Positions 14,019 through 22,108 of a stretch of DNA of 22,888 nt are shown piece after piece; the stretch's first letter is position 1, and each line of letters opens with the position of its first letter. The stretch is from Spirochaetaceae bacterium. GTDB taxonomy: Bacteria > Spirochaetota > Spirochaetia > Treponematales > Breznakiellaceae. The DNA is taken from assembly GCA_031265635.1 (NCBI GenBank), contig JAISCK010000019.1, forward strand, positions 1 through 22,888, in the 5' to 3' direction. The position numbers were made by a program, and so were the translations under genes. The notes beneath the pieces were generated by a model. It saw only the letters and a program-made list of their open reading frames with translations, was not told the origin of the DNA and did not search any database.

Positions 14019-17000
14019 TCATTGCTCTTTGTCCGGCGCAAGAAGATCAAGCAGCCTGTCAAATCTGTAGTCTGACTTTTCCTCGGCGCCGAGAAAAAGT
14101 TTCCTGATGCCGGCGATGCGTTTCAGCGTTTCATCACCGGCGCCGGGAAGCATAAAGAGGCAGCCGTAGAAAAGGGCTTCCTCAAAACATTCCTTGCTGA
14201 ACCAGGTGGCCTCGTCAAAGCGGTTGACGCCGAGAAGTTCCCTGAAATCATCGTCGTTGTAGTTTTCCAGCATGAGCGTATGGGCGTATTCTTCCGCCGT
14301 TGTTTCCCCGGCATTGCGGGTCCTCGCCAGGACCGCTCTGGCAAGACCGGCGGCCCGGCGCGCCGCGGCTTTATCCATGCCGAGGGCGGTAAAGGCTTCG
14401 GCAAGTTTGCGGTCGAGTTGCCAGTGCCCGGCCAGGGCCGCCCCGGCTTTTCCGTCAGCCCGGTTTCCGGCAATCAGGCTGAGGAGCCTGAGCGTTCCGT
14501 AGCCAAGGGCAACAAGCGGGGCTTCGGGCCTTTCTGCCGGGGCAAAGTCCCGCAGGCTTGCGGCAGACGACCGGGCCGCTTTTTTCAACCCGCTTTCAAG
14601 GCCAAGCAGCCCGGCAAGCCAGGTTTCAAAGCAAGCGGCCGCGTCTTCAGGCTCCGGGAGCGGGGCGGTATATTCCGCGGGCTCGTAGCGCCCCGCCCCG
14701 TCAAGGTATTTAAGGGCCACGGCGGCAAAGGCCCTGATTGGTTCCCTGAAAGAAGCAAGGACTTCGCCGGGAGTACCCTTGCCAAGGGCCTTGCGCGCCG
14801 GACCTTTACTGTGCGCCGGGCCGTTACGCGCAGGACGCGCAAAGTAGGCGCGGAAGAGTTCGACGCGGGAAGGTTCAAAAATATCCATGAAGGGAGCGTA
14901 GAGCCCGGCGAGAAATATGTCCTGAACCGCGGTGTCTATGTTGGCGACACCCTTGCCGCCGAGTTCCTTGCAAAGCCGCGCCCACTTATAATCAGACCAG
15001 CCGGATCTGCCGGGAGGCGCGTCGGCAACTTCGCGTATGTCAAGATACACCTGCGCCTCATAGCCAGAAAGCCGTACAAAAAGGCCCTGAGAGGCGAGTT
15101 CCTTTGACGAGCGTATGTACCAGAGCTTTGAACGCTGTTCATAAAGCAGGGTGAAATATTCATCCCGGGCGTTGAGGCGCAGGGCCTCGAAAAGCGTGTC
15201 CTGCTTACAGGTTCCGTCTTTCAAGGGTATGGCCGTGGAACTCTGTTGTATCCAGCCCGCCGCGTTCTCGTAGGCATTGTTGTAGAGAACCAGGGCCCTC
15301 TCATCGCCTGAACGGTTGGTGTAGGCAAAGACATTCTCGTTTACCGGTCCGTCGTGGCCGTAGAGGTCAAAGAGCGTAAAATCCGCGCTGCCCGAAAAAA
15401 GACGGCGCTTTTTAAGGAGCGGAAAAATTTCCCTTTCGTGGCGGTCCACAAGAAAGCCGTCGGGTTTTTCGTCCCGGTAGGAACGGCGGTATTCCATGCC
15501 GTATTTTTCCTCAAAGCCTTCAATCTGTCCGTGGCCGAACATGGGGAGTCCCGGCATGGTTGAGAGGAGCGTACAGATACCAAAGTATTTGTCCCCTTTG
15601 CCAAACTGGGCGACGGCGGTCTCCTCATCGGGGTTGTTCATGAAATTAACAAAACGCTTGAGTATTTCGGGGTCAAAGGCAAGGGTATTTTTTATGGTCT
15701 CGCGGTACTTCGCGTTTTCTTCATTCTTCAACATATTCATAAAGGCTGAATTGTAGACCCGGTGCATGCCCAGAGTGCGGACAAAGTAACCTTCCATCAT
15801 CCAGAAGGCTTCGGCAAGGAGCAGGGTGTTAGGCGCTTCGACAGCGCAGCGGTCCACCACTTCCCGCCAGAATTCATGGGGAATACGCCGGTTAAACTCA
15901 TCGCCCGAAATAGCGTGTTCGGCGCGGCTTGCGATGTCGCCGCCGTGTCCCGGCTCAGGATACCAGAGCCTTTGTATGTGGCGTTTGGCCAGGGTCATGG
16001 CCGCGTCAAAACGTACAATAGAAAACTGTTTGCAGACGCCTATGATGGTTTGTATGACCGCTTCCCTGGCTTCGGGATTGAGAAAATCTATCTGGGCAGT
16101 GTCGTTCCAGGGCATGGAAGTTCCGTCATTGCCGTGGTAGATGTAGCGCGCCTCGCCCGATCTGTTGTCGGTACGCTTAAAGACCACCGCCGCGTCGCTG
16201 CGGCTGAAATAATGCTCTTCAATCTGAACGGTAATATCGTCCCTGCCCGAAAGATTGCCGCAGGTAAACACATAGGTCGGAAAGGGCGGATAGGGAAGCT
16301 GGAGGAAAAAGTCGGGATGCTCCACAATCCAGCGGCTGTCTATGCCTGTATGGTTGGGCACCATATCCGAACCAAGCCTGATGCCCCGCCTCGCGCAGCG
16401 TTCCCTGAGATTGGTAAGGCTTCCCCAGCCGCCAAGCTCCGGGGCAATATCGTAATCATAGAGACTGTAGGCGCTTGCCGCCGCCTCGGGATTACCGGAC
16501 CATTGCTTGATGGTCCGTGACGCGCCGCTCCGTTCCCAGAGGCCGATAAGCCACAGGCCCGTAAAGCCCCGGCGGGCAAGTTCGTCAAGCTCTTCGTCGG
16601 GAATCTGGTCAAGCCGGGTAATGTCCCTGCTGTATTTTTGTGAAAGCTGAAAAAGCCAGACCAGGGTACTCTTTGCCATGAGTACGGTCCGGGGCATCCA
16701 TTCCTGATCCTGGCTGAAACGCTCATATTCAAAATCAGCGTCATCGTAGCGGTACGCCTCGGTCGGACCGGGCCCGAAAAAAACCGGCTTTTCTTCTTCT
16801 TTTATGACATCAAGGCCGGTAAGGATGCGCTGCATAAAGGGTTCAACAAGAAGCCCCCAGTTTTTCCGCATATAATCAAGCTGGCCCGCAAGAGAAAGGG
16901 GAGAGGCAAGGGCCGGAGCGCGGAGCAGGTCCCAGAGATTTTGTCCCAGGGGGCCAAAGGGAGGGCGGGACGCGAGGTAATTTTTGAGCGCCTCGACAGC

Positions 17001-17612
17001 CTCCGGGTATACTGTTTTTTCGGCAAGGACCGTATCATTAAAGAGGAATTTGAAAGGCGCGAAAGCCGGATTAAGGTTTGCCAGGGCAAGGAGCAGCAGT
17101 TCTTCCAGCGCCAGGGCCGCGTGGCTTTCTCCCCCTGTCGAACCCGCAAGGTAGTCCGCAAGGGAACGCTTTTTTGCGTAGACTTCTCCCGGCGGAAACG
17201 AAACGCCAAAGGCACTGAGCAGGGCGTCAATGGCTCCTCCGCCCAGTTCAGCTTCGAGCCGCAGCAGGGCCGCGCTAAAAAGGTCTTTTTGAATATGTTC
17301 CCTGTAGAGGGCGGCCACATAGTGCAGTATTTCGTCTATAAGCCCCATAGCGTTAAGCTGCCCCGCTCTGATTGGCTCCGGGGGTCCTTCTGCCGTACCG
17401 GCGGAAGCATTCAGCTTTGCGGCCAGGTCCCTGGCTGTCCTGAAATCGGCCAGGACCACATTGCCCCTGAGGGAAAAGAGCGCGGCCTCAAGACCGCATG
17501 TTTCCCGTACCTCATTGAGAATATGAAATTCCATCAGCGCCTTGCGCCGCGCCGCCGGGAAAGACCTCCCAGGGCCTTCAAGAACGCCCAGATGTATCTT
17601 TAGTTCTTTCAT
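14019..17612 (-). CDS. Large GH13 alpha-amylase-family protein
   Basis: Start ATG 17612 (MKELKIHLGVLEG) is chosen; the upstream extension of the frame is low complexity and crosses the promoter. The 1197-residue protein has no signal peptide, so it is probably cytoplasmic. The GH13 barrel lies near residues 380-760: region I DMVPNHTG (D416), region II RFDAAMTLAK with nucleophile D536, region III LLLAEAFW with acid/base E601, and region IV NNPDEE with D662. The catalytic triad is therefore complete. Region IV carries Pro661 where most members have His. The roughly 380 residues before the barrel and 430 after it are not recognised. Substrate and mode (hydrolysis, transfer or phosphorolysis) are undecided, but alpha-1,4-glucan is likely. 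malQ lies beyond the TA pair on the same strand. Confidence 0.88.
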   Translation of the reverse strand: MKELKIHLGVLEGPGRSFPAARRKALMEFHILNEVRETCGLEAALFSLRGNVVLADFRTARDLAAKLNASAGTAEGPPEPIRAGQLNAMGLIDEILHYVAALYREHIQKDLFSAALLRLEAELGGGAIDALLSAFGVSFPPGEVYAKKRSLADYLAGSTGGESHAALALEELLLLALANLNPAFAPFKFLFNDTVLAEKTVYPEAVEALKNYLASRPPFGPLGQNLWDLLRAPALASPLSLAGQLDYMRKNWGLLVEPFMQRILTGLDVIKEEEKPVFFGPGPTEAYRYDDADFEYERFSQDQEWMPRTVLMAKSTLVWLFQLSQKYSRDITRLDQIPDEELDELARRGFTGLWLIGLWERSGASRTIKQWSGNPEAAASAYSLYDYDIAPELGGWGSLTNLRERCARRGIRLGSDMVPNHTGIDSRWIVEHPDFFLQLPYPPFPTYVFTCGNLSGRDDITVQIEEHYFSRSDAAVVFKRTDNRSGEARYIYHGNDGTSMPWNDTAQIDFLNPEAREAVIQTIIGVCKQFSIVRFDAAMTLAKRHIQRLWYPEPGHGGDIASRAEHAISGDEFNRRIPHEFWREVVDRCAVEAPNTLLLAEAFWMMEGYFVRTLGMHRVYNSAFMNMLKNEENAKYRETIKNTLAFDPEILKRFVNFMNNPDEETAVAQFGKGDKYFGICTLLSTMPGLPMFGHGQIEGFEEKYGMEYRRSYRDEKPDGFLVDRHEREIFPLLKKRRLFSGSADFTLFDLYGHDGPVNENVFAYTNRSGDERALVLYNNAYENAAGWIQQSSTAIPLKDGTCKQDTLFEALRLNARDEYFTLLYEQRSKLWYIRSSKELASQGLFVRLSGYEAQVYLDIREVADAPPGRSGWSDYKWARLCKELGGKGVANIDTAVQDIFLAGLYAPFMDIFEPSRVELFRAYFARPARNGPAHSKGPARKALGKGTPGEVLASFREPIRAFAAVALKYLDGAGRYEPAEYTAPLPEPEDAAACFETWLAGLLGLESGLKKAARSSAASLRDFAPAERPEAPLVALGYGTLRLLSLIAGNRADGKAGAALAGHWQLDRKLAEAFTALGMDKAAARRAAGLARAVLARTRNAGETTAEEYAHTLMLENYNDDDFRELLGVNRFDEATWFSKECFEEALFYGCLFMLPGAGDETLKRIAGIRKLFLGAEEKSDYRFDRLLDLLAPDKEQ

Positions 17613-17622
17613 AGCAACTTTT

Positions 17623-17628
17623 AGTATA
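17623..17628 (-). promoter_or_regulatory. Candidate -10 element of the GH13 gene
   Basis: On the minus strand TATACT (17623-17628) lies ten bases before ATG 17612, with no ribosome site between. No good -35 is found 16-18 nt upstream. If real, the leader would be only about four bases. AGTATACT is itself a palindrome, so its orientation is ambiguous. Confidence 0.3.
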
Positions 17629-17735
17629 CTACAGAAATCGAGGGCTGCACAGAGAAAAAAGAAGAATATCCGCTGATTGAAGAAGCAGAAAAGAGGGGAG
17701 CCTGTTTCCTCGTTGTCGAACAAGCCTATTGATAA

Positions 17736-17764
17736 TTGACAAGTTGTCAAAATGACGGTATAGT
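17736..17764 (+). promoter_or_regulatory. Promoter of the toxin-antitoxin operon with overlapping palindromic operator
   Basis: A perfect TTGACA (17736-17741) is 17 nt from TATAGT (17759-17764). The -35 is part of a perfect 15-bp palindrome, TTGACAAGTTGTCAA (17736-17750). A dimeric antitoxin or the toxin-antitoxin complex bound there would block the promoter, the usual autoregulation of such pairs. The start of transcription falls on or next to the ATG at 17772. Confidence 0.75.
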
Positions 17765-17771
17765 ACTTAGT

Positions 17772-18011
17772 ATGAAAGCAATGCCCGTCGGAGAAGTTAA
17801 GACTCATTTTTCAAAAGTCCTTGAAGAGGTAAAACAGGGAAAAAGAATTGGAATTTTATATGGCCGAACCAAGAAACCTGTTGCCATGATTGTTCCATAT
17901 ACCGAAGAAAAAGCAAGCAAGCGAAAGATTGGTATTTTAGACGGAAAAATAAAAATAAAATTCAGGGACGATTTTGAGATGACCACCGAAGAGTTACTGG
18001 AGATGCAATGA
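17772..18011 (+). CDS. Type II antitoxin, Phd/YefM family
   Basis: The 79-residue product begins MKAMPVGEVKTHFSKVLEEV, the N-terminal DNA-binding pattern of Phd/YefM antitoxins, and continues with GRTKKPVAMIVPY. The C-terminal third (FRDDFEMTTEELLEMQ) is acidic and is the expected toxin-binding tail. It neutralises the adjacent PIN toxin and represses the operon. Start ATG 17772 is chosen because the longer frame begins upstream of the promoter. No Shine-Dalgarno sequence is present, and the predicted transcript starts at this ATG. The stop overlaps the toxin start (ATGA, 18008-18011), so the two are translationally coupled. The pair is AT-rich relative to its neighbours and lies between two alpha-glucan genes, suggesting insertion. 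Confidence 0.9.
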   Translation: MKAMPVGEVKTHFSKVLEEVKQGKRIGILYGRTKKPVAMIVPYTEEKASKRKIGILDGKIKIKFRDDFEMTTEELLEMQ

Positions 18012-18409
18012 AATTATTGTTGGATACTCATACGCTGTTATGGTCAATTGGGAAAAGTAATGAATTGCCGCAGGGGCTTATAAATGAATTAGAAAATAAC
18101 ATGAACGAGATAGTAATAAGCGCCGTCTCATTATGGGAAATAGCGTTAAAATACCGTGTGGGAAAATTAAGTATTGAATCTTTTGATATAAGAGAAATCC
18201 CTAAATATTGTAAAAAAATGGGGTTTGAATTGATTCCCCTGGATCCTGTCGAGGCTTTAAATAGTTTACACCTTCCTTTAAAAGAAAACCACAAAGACCC
18301 ATTTGACAGGATGCTGATATATCAATGTATACAAAATAAATATACCCTGGCTAGTAAAGATCCAAGGCTAAATTTATATAAAGACGACGGATTAAAATAT
18401 ATCTGGTAA
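18008..18409 (+). CDS. vapC: Type II toxin, VapC-like PIN-domain ribonuclease
   Basis: The 133-residue product has the PIN acidic residues in order: D6 (LLDTHTLLW), E44 (SLWEIALK), D97 and D100 (HKDPFDRML) and D118 (LASKDPRL). These coordinate metal for RNA cleavage. VapC-type toxins cut tRNA or rRNA when released from the antitoxin; the target here is unknown. The start ATG overlaps the antitoxin stop by 4 nt. The length and the complete acidic set suggest an active gene rather than a remnant. The gene ends 23 nt before the convergent malQ stop, and no clear terminator is seen between them. The sequence is noticeably AT-richer than malQ and the GH13 gene. Confidence 0.92.
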   Translation: MKLLLDTHTLLWSIGKSNELPQGLINELENNMNEIVISAVSLWEIALKYRVGKLSIESFDIREIPKYCKKMGFELIPLDPVEALNSLHLPLKENHKDPFDRMLIYQCIQNKYTLASKDPRLNLYKDDGLKYIW

Positions 18410-18432
18410 AGGGCAAGCGCTTCTTCTGCTGC

Positions 18433-20403
18433 TTACCGCCTTGTCTCCGCCACTTCCCTTATGGCCTCCGTGAGATTGCTGTCGCCGCACAACGCGGCGA
18501 TGGGAACGGGGAGCCTGTAGGTCCAGTTAAAGTCATTGGCTGTGCCGGGGACATTGACGCGCTCGGAGGCGCAGTCTTCGGCGTAATAGGCTTCTTCAAG
18601 GTGAAGCAGGTCCTGTATCTGGAATATCCTGAAACGGGAAGCGGCTGAGGAAAGCGCGGTGAGTATTGCCTTTGCTGTTTCGGGGGTGTAGGTGTCGCCC
18701 AGGTCCGGCCTTCCGGTAAAGGAGCGGAAGAGGGCGCGGTCGGCCTCGCGTTCCCACCATTCCCGGACCGTGGAACTGTCGTGGACAGCGGGCGTGGCAA
18801 CCGAAAGTTCGGGGTAGTCAGACAGGGGCACATAGGGCTGGCCGTCCTGGTCCCACAGGCGGTTCCACCTGAGTACCCTGAGCCCCAGTATGTTAAGCCC
18901 GGCAAGAACCCTGGGAACGCAGGAGGGAACAGCGCCGAGGTCTTCCGCGCAGGGCAGCATGGACGATGAAGCGCTGAGCATGGCAAGGAGACGGCGGCCC
19001 TGGTTTTCCCAGATGGCTTCGGAATCAACACGGCGCTTTTCGAGCAGGGTTTCAATCTTTTGCTTTTCTTCGTCAGAAAGGCTCTTGTAGGCGCGGCTGT
19101 CCCGGAAGTACCATACCGGGGAATAAAAGCCGGTTTTGTATTCATAAAAAATACGGTTGGACCAAACTTTAAGCAGGTAGTCCTGTACCGCGGGATGAAA
19201 TTTGAAGGCGATGATGTCTTTTTCGCCCTTAACCGAAGGTTTGAAGAGCCAGAGCGCCTCTTCGCCTATGCGCCGCAGTGCCCGCCTGAAGGCCCGTTCC
19301 GCCTCAGCGTCAGGAACCCCGGCCAGGGCCTCCCGTATTTCGGCGGTGGGAATATGGGGCTCGCTCATCCAGCGCACCCGTTCCGGGCCGAAACCCATAT
19401 CCCTAAAGTCCTTGGGGTTCACGGGAATATACGGGATATAGCGCCCCAGTGTGGCTGAATTGTTCTCCCGGCTTGAGGCCCAGATGCGGAAGAAGCCCAG
19501 CACATGGTCTATGCGGTAGGCTTGATAGAATTTTTCCGCCTGGGCGAGCCTTTGTTTCCACCAGGTATAGCCGTCCTGGGTAAGGGCATGCCAGTCATAA
19601 ACCGGAAAACCCCAGTTCTGTCCCTGGGGGCTGTACATATCAGGCGGCGCGCCGGCGGACAGGGACGGGTCAAAATAGCCGCCCTTTGCCCAGAGGTCAA
19701 CGGAGTCTTCGTTAATCAATATGGGAAGGTCCCCTTCGAGTATGATGCCCATTTTCTTGAGCTTTTCCGAGGCAAGGCTGAATTGTTGTTCCGCGTTTCT
19801 CTGGAGCCATGCCCAAAAAATATGTTCCCCCCGGAGCGCCGGGTCGTTCCACAGGCTCTCTATGTCTTCGGGGGTGATGTTCCGGTATTCCTTCCATTCC
19901 TTCCAGCTTTTTTCGCCGTTAAATTCCTTGAGCCGCCTGAATACGGCGTATTCCCTGACCCAGGGATTGGCCCCTATCCACGCGCCCAGGGTGTCCGGGG
20001 TTCCGGTTTTCGCGGCGCTTTTGACAATTTCTTTTTCGCCTGAGGCAAAGATTTTCCTGAACAGTTCCATTTTTGCCCTGACAAGCTCTCCGTAAGGAAA
20101 ACGGACAGCGGCGTCAAAGCGCTTTTTGAGCGCCTCTATTTCCGCGCCGAAGGCCCCGGACATATCCGAAACGCGGATATACAGGGGATGAAGGGCAAAG
20201 GCTGTCAGGGCGCTGTAGGGAGAACTGTCATAGCCGGTATCGTTGACCGGCAGTATCTGAATCAGTGAAAGCCCCGCCTTGACGCAAAATTCACCCAGTT
20301 CAACCAGATCGGGATATTCGCCCACACCAATACTGTTTTTACCCCGCAGGGCTCCTACCGGGACTGCGACGCCGCATAAACGGTCGTGAATTGTTTTTGC
20401 CAT
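18433..20403 (-). CDS. malQ: 4-alpha-glucanotransferase (GH77, amylomaltase)
   Basis: MalQ transfers alpha-1,4-glucan segments between maltodextrins in the cytoplasm. Family motifs are clear: LPVNDTGYDSSPYSALTAFA, GDLPILINEDSVDLWA, and AGAPPDMYSPQGQNWGFPVY. The catalytic residues are visible: nucleophile D299 in YRIDHVLGF, acid/base E487 in CAEDLGAVP and D542 in ATPAVHDSSTVREWW. Start ATG 20403 (MAKTIHD) is chosen over a longer frame because AGGGGG lies just upstream and the promoter lies inside the longer version. At 656 residues it is longer than the usual 500 or so, the excess being in the middle of the barrel region. The preceding operon reads the same way but ends before this promoter. 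The partner enzyme is probably the GH13 protein beyond the TA pair. Confidence 0.94.
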   Translation of the reverse strand: MAKTIHDRLCGVAVPVGALRGKNSIGVGEYPDLVELGEFCVKAGLSLIQILPVNDTGYDSSPYSALTAFALHPLYIRVSDMSGAFGAEIEALKKRFDAAVRFPYGELVRAKMELFRKIFASGEKEIVKSAAKTGTPDTLGAWIGANPWVREYAVFRRLKEFNGEKSWKEWKEYRNITPEDIESLWNDPALRGEHIFWAWLQRNAEQQFSLASEKLKKMGIILEGDLPILINEDSVDLWAKGGYFDPSLSAGAPPDMYSPQGQNWGFPVYDWHALTQDGYTWWKQRLAQAEKFYQAYRIDHVLGFFRIWASSRENNSATLGRYIPYIPVNPKDFRDMGFGPERVRWMSEPHIPTAEIREALAGVPDAEAERAFRRALRRIGEEALWLFKPSVKGEKDIIAFKFHPAVQDYLLKVWSNRIFYEYKTGFYSPVWYFRDSRAYKSLSDEEKQKIETLLEKRRVDSEAIWENQGRRLLAMLSASSSMLPCAEDLGAVPSCVPRVLAGLNILGLRVLRWNRLWDQDGQPYVPLSDYPELSVATPAVHDSSTVREWWEREADRALFRSFTGRPDLGDTYTPETAKAILTALSSAASRFRIFQIQDLLHLEEAYYAEDCASERVNVPGTANDFNWTYRLPVPIAALCGDSNLTEAIREVAETRR

Positions 20404-20420
20404 GATTTCCCCCTGATAGC

Positions 20421-20449
20421 AGTATAGTACCACGTAGGGAAATTGTCAT
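20421..20449 (-). promoter_or_regulatory. Promoter of malQ
   Basis: On the minus strand ATGACA (20444-20449) is 17 nt from TATACT (20421-20426), one mismatch from consensus in each box. The predicted start near 20414 leaves a leader of about 10 nt with an AGGGGG ribosome site before ATG 20403. Confidence 0.65.
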
Positions 20450-20459
20450 GATTTTTTTT

Positions 20460-21110
20460 TTACGGCTGCGCTTCCCGCAGAGTCATTACCACCACCGCCG
20501 CGCCTGAACTGCTGTTCACCACGACAAGGGAGGAGGGTTTGCCGTTGGTGTAGCCTGCCTCGCTGAAAAAAAAGCCGTTGATCATCTGGTTTCCCGCCTG
20601 GATTACGGTGTCGTAGGTAACGCGGAGCGTATCAGGCCCCATCTGTACTGTCGAGCGGGGATTGCGGAGGTAGTAGCTATAGGAAGGGCCGTTCTTAAAA
20701 ACAACGGTAAAGGAACGGCTCTGATCCGAATAGGCGGTGTAGAAGATATGGCTGATTGTATCCGCGACAGAACGGGTCCGGTCGCCGCCGGGATAGGCTT
20801 CGGCCGCGGCAAGCAGCAGGCTTTCCGTAACCACGGGCTGCTGGTTTTCTCCGGTATAAGACGGGGGGAGGGGCTGCGAAAGCTCGGTCCCGGTTCCCTG
20901 CCTTTCCCGGCCCGATCCCCGGTCAGGAAAAACAGGGTTGACCGGGGGAGGGGGAGGCGGCGGAGGGACCGGGAAAAACCCCTGCCCGCTCTGGCCTGTA
21001 CTCCGGCCTCCGCTGCCAGGATTGCTCCCCGCACCGGGCCAGGGCTGCTGGGCGGGCAGACGGACGGTCAAAATGAGGGCCGTTATAAGCATGAACATAC
21101 GGGGCGTCAT
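20460..21110 (-). CDS. Proline-rich secreted protein of unknown function
   Basis: Start ATG 21110 gives a signal peptide (MTPRMFMLITALILTVRLPAQ) with probable cleavage after AQ; a longer frame would overlap the radical SAM gene. The 216-residue product continues with a Gly/Ser/Pro-rich low-complexity segment containing eight consecutive prolines (residues about 49-56). A folded C-terminal domain of about 120 residues follows, rich in beta-strand pattern (SFTVVFKNGPSYSYYLRN, TLRVTYDTVI, SSLVVVNSSSGAAVVVMTL). I do not recognise this domain. The low-complexity part could be a flexible spacer keeping the C-terminal domain away from a membrane or wall. The gene begins 4 nt after the radical SAM stop and is the last of a three-gene operon. 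Confidence 0.8.
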   Translation of the reverse strand: MTPRMFMLITALILTVRLPAQQPWPGAGSNPGSGGRSTGQSGQGFFPVPPPPPPPPVNPVFPDRGSGRERQGTGTELSQPLPPSYTGENQQPVVTESLLLAAAEAYPGGDRTRSVADTISHIFYTAYSDQSRSFTVVFKNGPSYSYYLRNPRSTVQMGPDTLRVTYDTVIQAGNQMINGFFFSEAGYTNGKPSSLVVVNSSSGAAVVVMTLREAQP

Positions 21111-21114
21111 TCTT

Positions 21115-22101
21115 TCAATTATATACAAAACCGTTCCGCCAGTGCCAGACCGGGACGGACAGTTCCGAGGAAAAGGGATTGGTCCGCCTGAAATCAGGAA
21201 GCCATGCGGAATCCTGTACCAGTTCCTGATAAAAACCGTCTTCGACGCCGTATTCGGCAAGCCAGTTGAGAACGGTTTCGTATTCCCGCTTGTTCACAAA
21301 GCGGTCAGGCGGCGGACGGGCGGCGGGTTCAGTCGCCGGGGCCGGGGCCGCATCTGCCGCCGCCGTGTCCTTGGGCGGCGTATACTGGGTCATCACCGAA
21401 AGGAGGGCCCTGCCCTGCGCGTGGTCCGCGAACCAGCGTAGTACCTGCCTGGTGTTTTCGAGGTACGCGGGAAGAACCAGGTGGCGTATAATGACCCCTT
21501 TTTGCAGGATTTCGCCCCGGTATTCGGGTCTGCTTTGCAGATCAAGCATGACACGTATGGCCTTTTCGGCAGCCTCAGGGTAATCGGGCGTCCGGAAGAA
21601 GCGGGCGGCAAGATCCGTATCCAGGGTTTTGAGATCGGGGAGCCAGACATCCACCGTGTCGCGGAGAAGCAGGAGGGCTTCGGGAGTTTCGTAGGCGGAT
21701 GAATTCCAGAGCACGGGAAGCTCAAGACCCGCGCGCCGGGCGGCGGCCAGGCCGTCCCGCAGCGCCGGAACAGCATGGCTCCCGGTAACAAGATTGATGT
21801 TTACCGCCCCCTTTTCTTTAAGGGCGAAGAAAATCCTGACAAGTTCATCCCGGGAGACGGCCCTGCCCATGCCTTTCCGGGAAATCTGGTAATTCTGGCA
21901 GAAAACGCAGCCCAGGGTGCAGCCTGAAACAAAGACAGCGCCGGAACCGCCCTTGCCGGTAAGGGGAGGCTCTTCGCCCCGGTGTATTGAAGCCGACGCG
22001 ACGCGGAGTTCCGCTGTTTCGCCGCAGAAACCCCGCTTTCCTTCCAGCCGCCTTGCGCCGCAGCGGCGGGGACAGAGCATACAGGAACGGAAAAGTTCCA
22101 T
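21115..22101 (-). CDS. Radical SAM protein, PflX-like (COG1313 type)
   Basis: The CxxxCxxC cluster motif is visible as C61, C65 and C68 (SGCTLGCVFCQNYQIS), which binds the [4Fe-4S] cluster that cleaves S-adenosylmethionine. A second group of cysteines lies before it (C7, C10, C14, C26 in CMLCPRRCGARR to GFCGE), typical of PflX-like proteins. The WLPDLKTL and VIIRHLVLPAYLENT segments fit the family barrel. These proteins resemble pyruvate formate-lyase activating enzymes but their substrates are mostly unknown. A low-complexity Ala/Pro-rich insert (around residues 247-265) interrupts the C-terminal part. The gene is 7 nt from the upstream lipoprotein gene and 4 nt from the downstream secreted-protein gene. 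I cannot say what it modifies. Confidence 0.86.
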   Translation of the reverse strand: MELFRSCMLCPRRCGARRLEGKRGFCGETAELRVASASIHRGEEPPLTGKGGSGAVFVSGCTLGCVFCQNYQISRKGMGRAVSRDELVRIFFALKEKGAVNINLVTGSHAVPALRDGLAAARRAGLELPVLWNSSAYETPEALLLLRDTVDVWLPDLKTLDTDLAARFFRTPDYPEAAEKAIRVMLDLQSRPEYRGEILQKGVIIRHLVLPAYLENTRQVLRWFADHAQGRALLSVMTQYTPPKDTAAADAAPAPATEPAARPPPDRFVNKREYETVLNWLAEYGVEDGFYQELVQDSAWLPDFRRTNPFSSELSVPVWHWRNGFVYN

Positions 22102-22108
22102 CCGGGTA

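Noticed and set aside
14280..15107. Long open frame of about 275 codons on the plus strand within the GH13 gene
   Set aside because: Antisense to a gene with intact catalytic motifs; the composition (Gly/Arg/Pro/Phe-rich) is that of a GC-rich shadow frame and no ribosome site or family pattern is present.
15762..16520. Open frame of about 250 codons on the plus strand within the GH13 gene
   Set aside because: Covers the catalytic regions I-III of the GH13 protein on the opposite strand and shows no recognisable protein pattern of its own.
17707..17727. Second partial inverted repeat (TTGT...ACAA) upstream of the antitoxin promoter
   Set aside because: Only four bases per arm pair; may be a degenerate operator copy but not supportable.
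17630..17732. Short plus-strand frame ending at TGA 17730-17732 that reads like a plausible protein tail (YPLIEEAEKRGACFLVVEQ)
   Set aside because: About 30 codons, no start codon, bounded upstream by a stop; could be a gene remnant left when the toxin-antitoxin pair arrived, but the evidence is too thin to call a pseudogene.
18409..18433. Possible bidirectional terminator between the toxin and malQ (AAGCGCTT palindrome)
   Set aside because: Four base pairs with no T-run; not a credible terminator.
19504..20043. Open frame of about 180 codons antisense to malQ
   Set aside because: Lies opposite the D299 region of a well-supported GH77 enzyme and lacks start signals.
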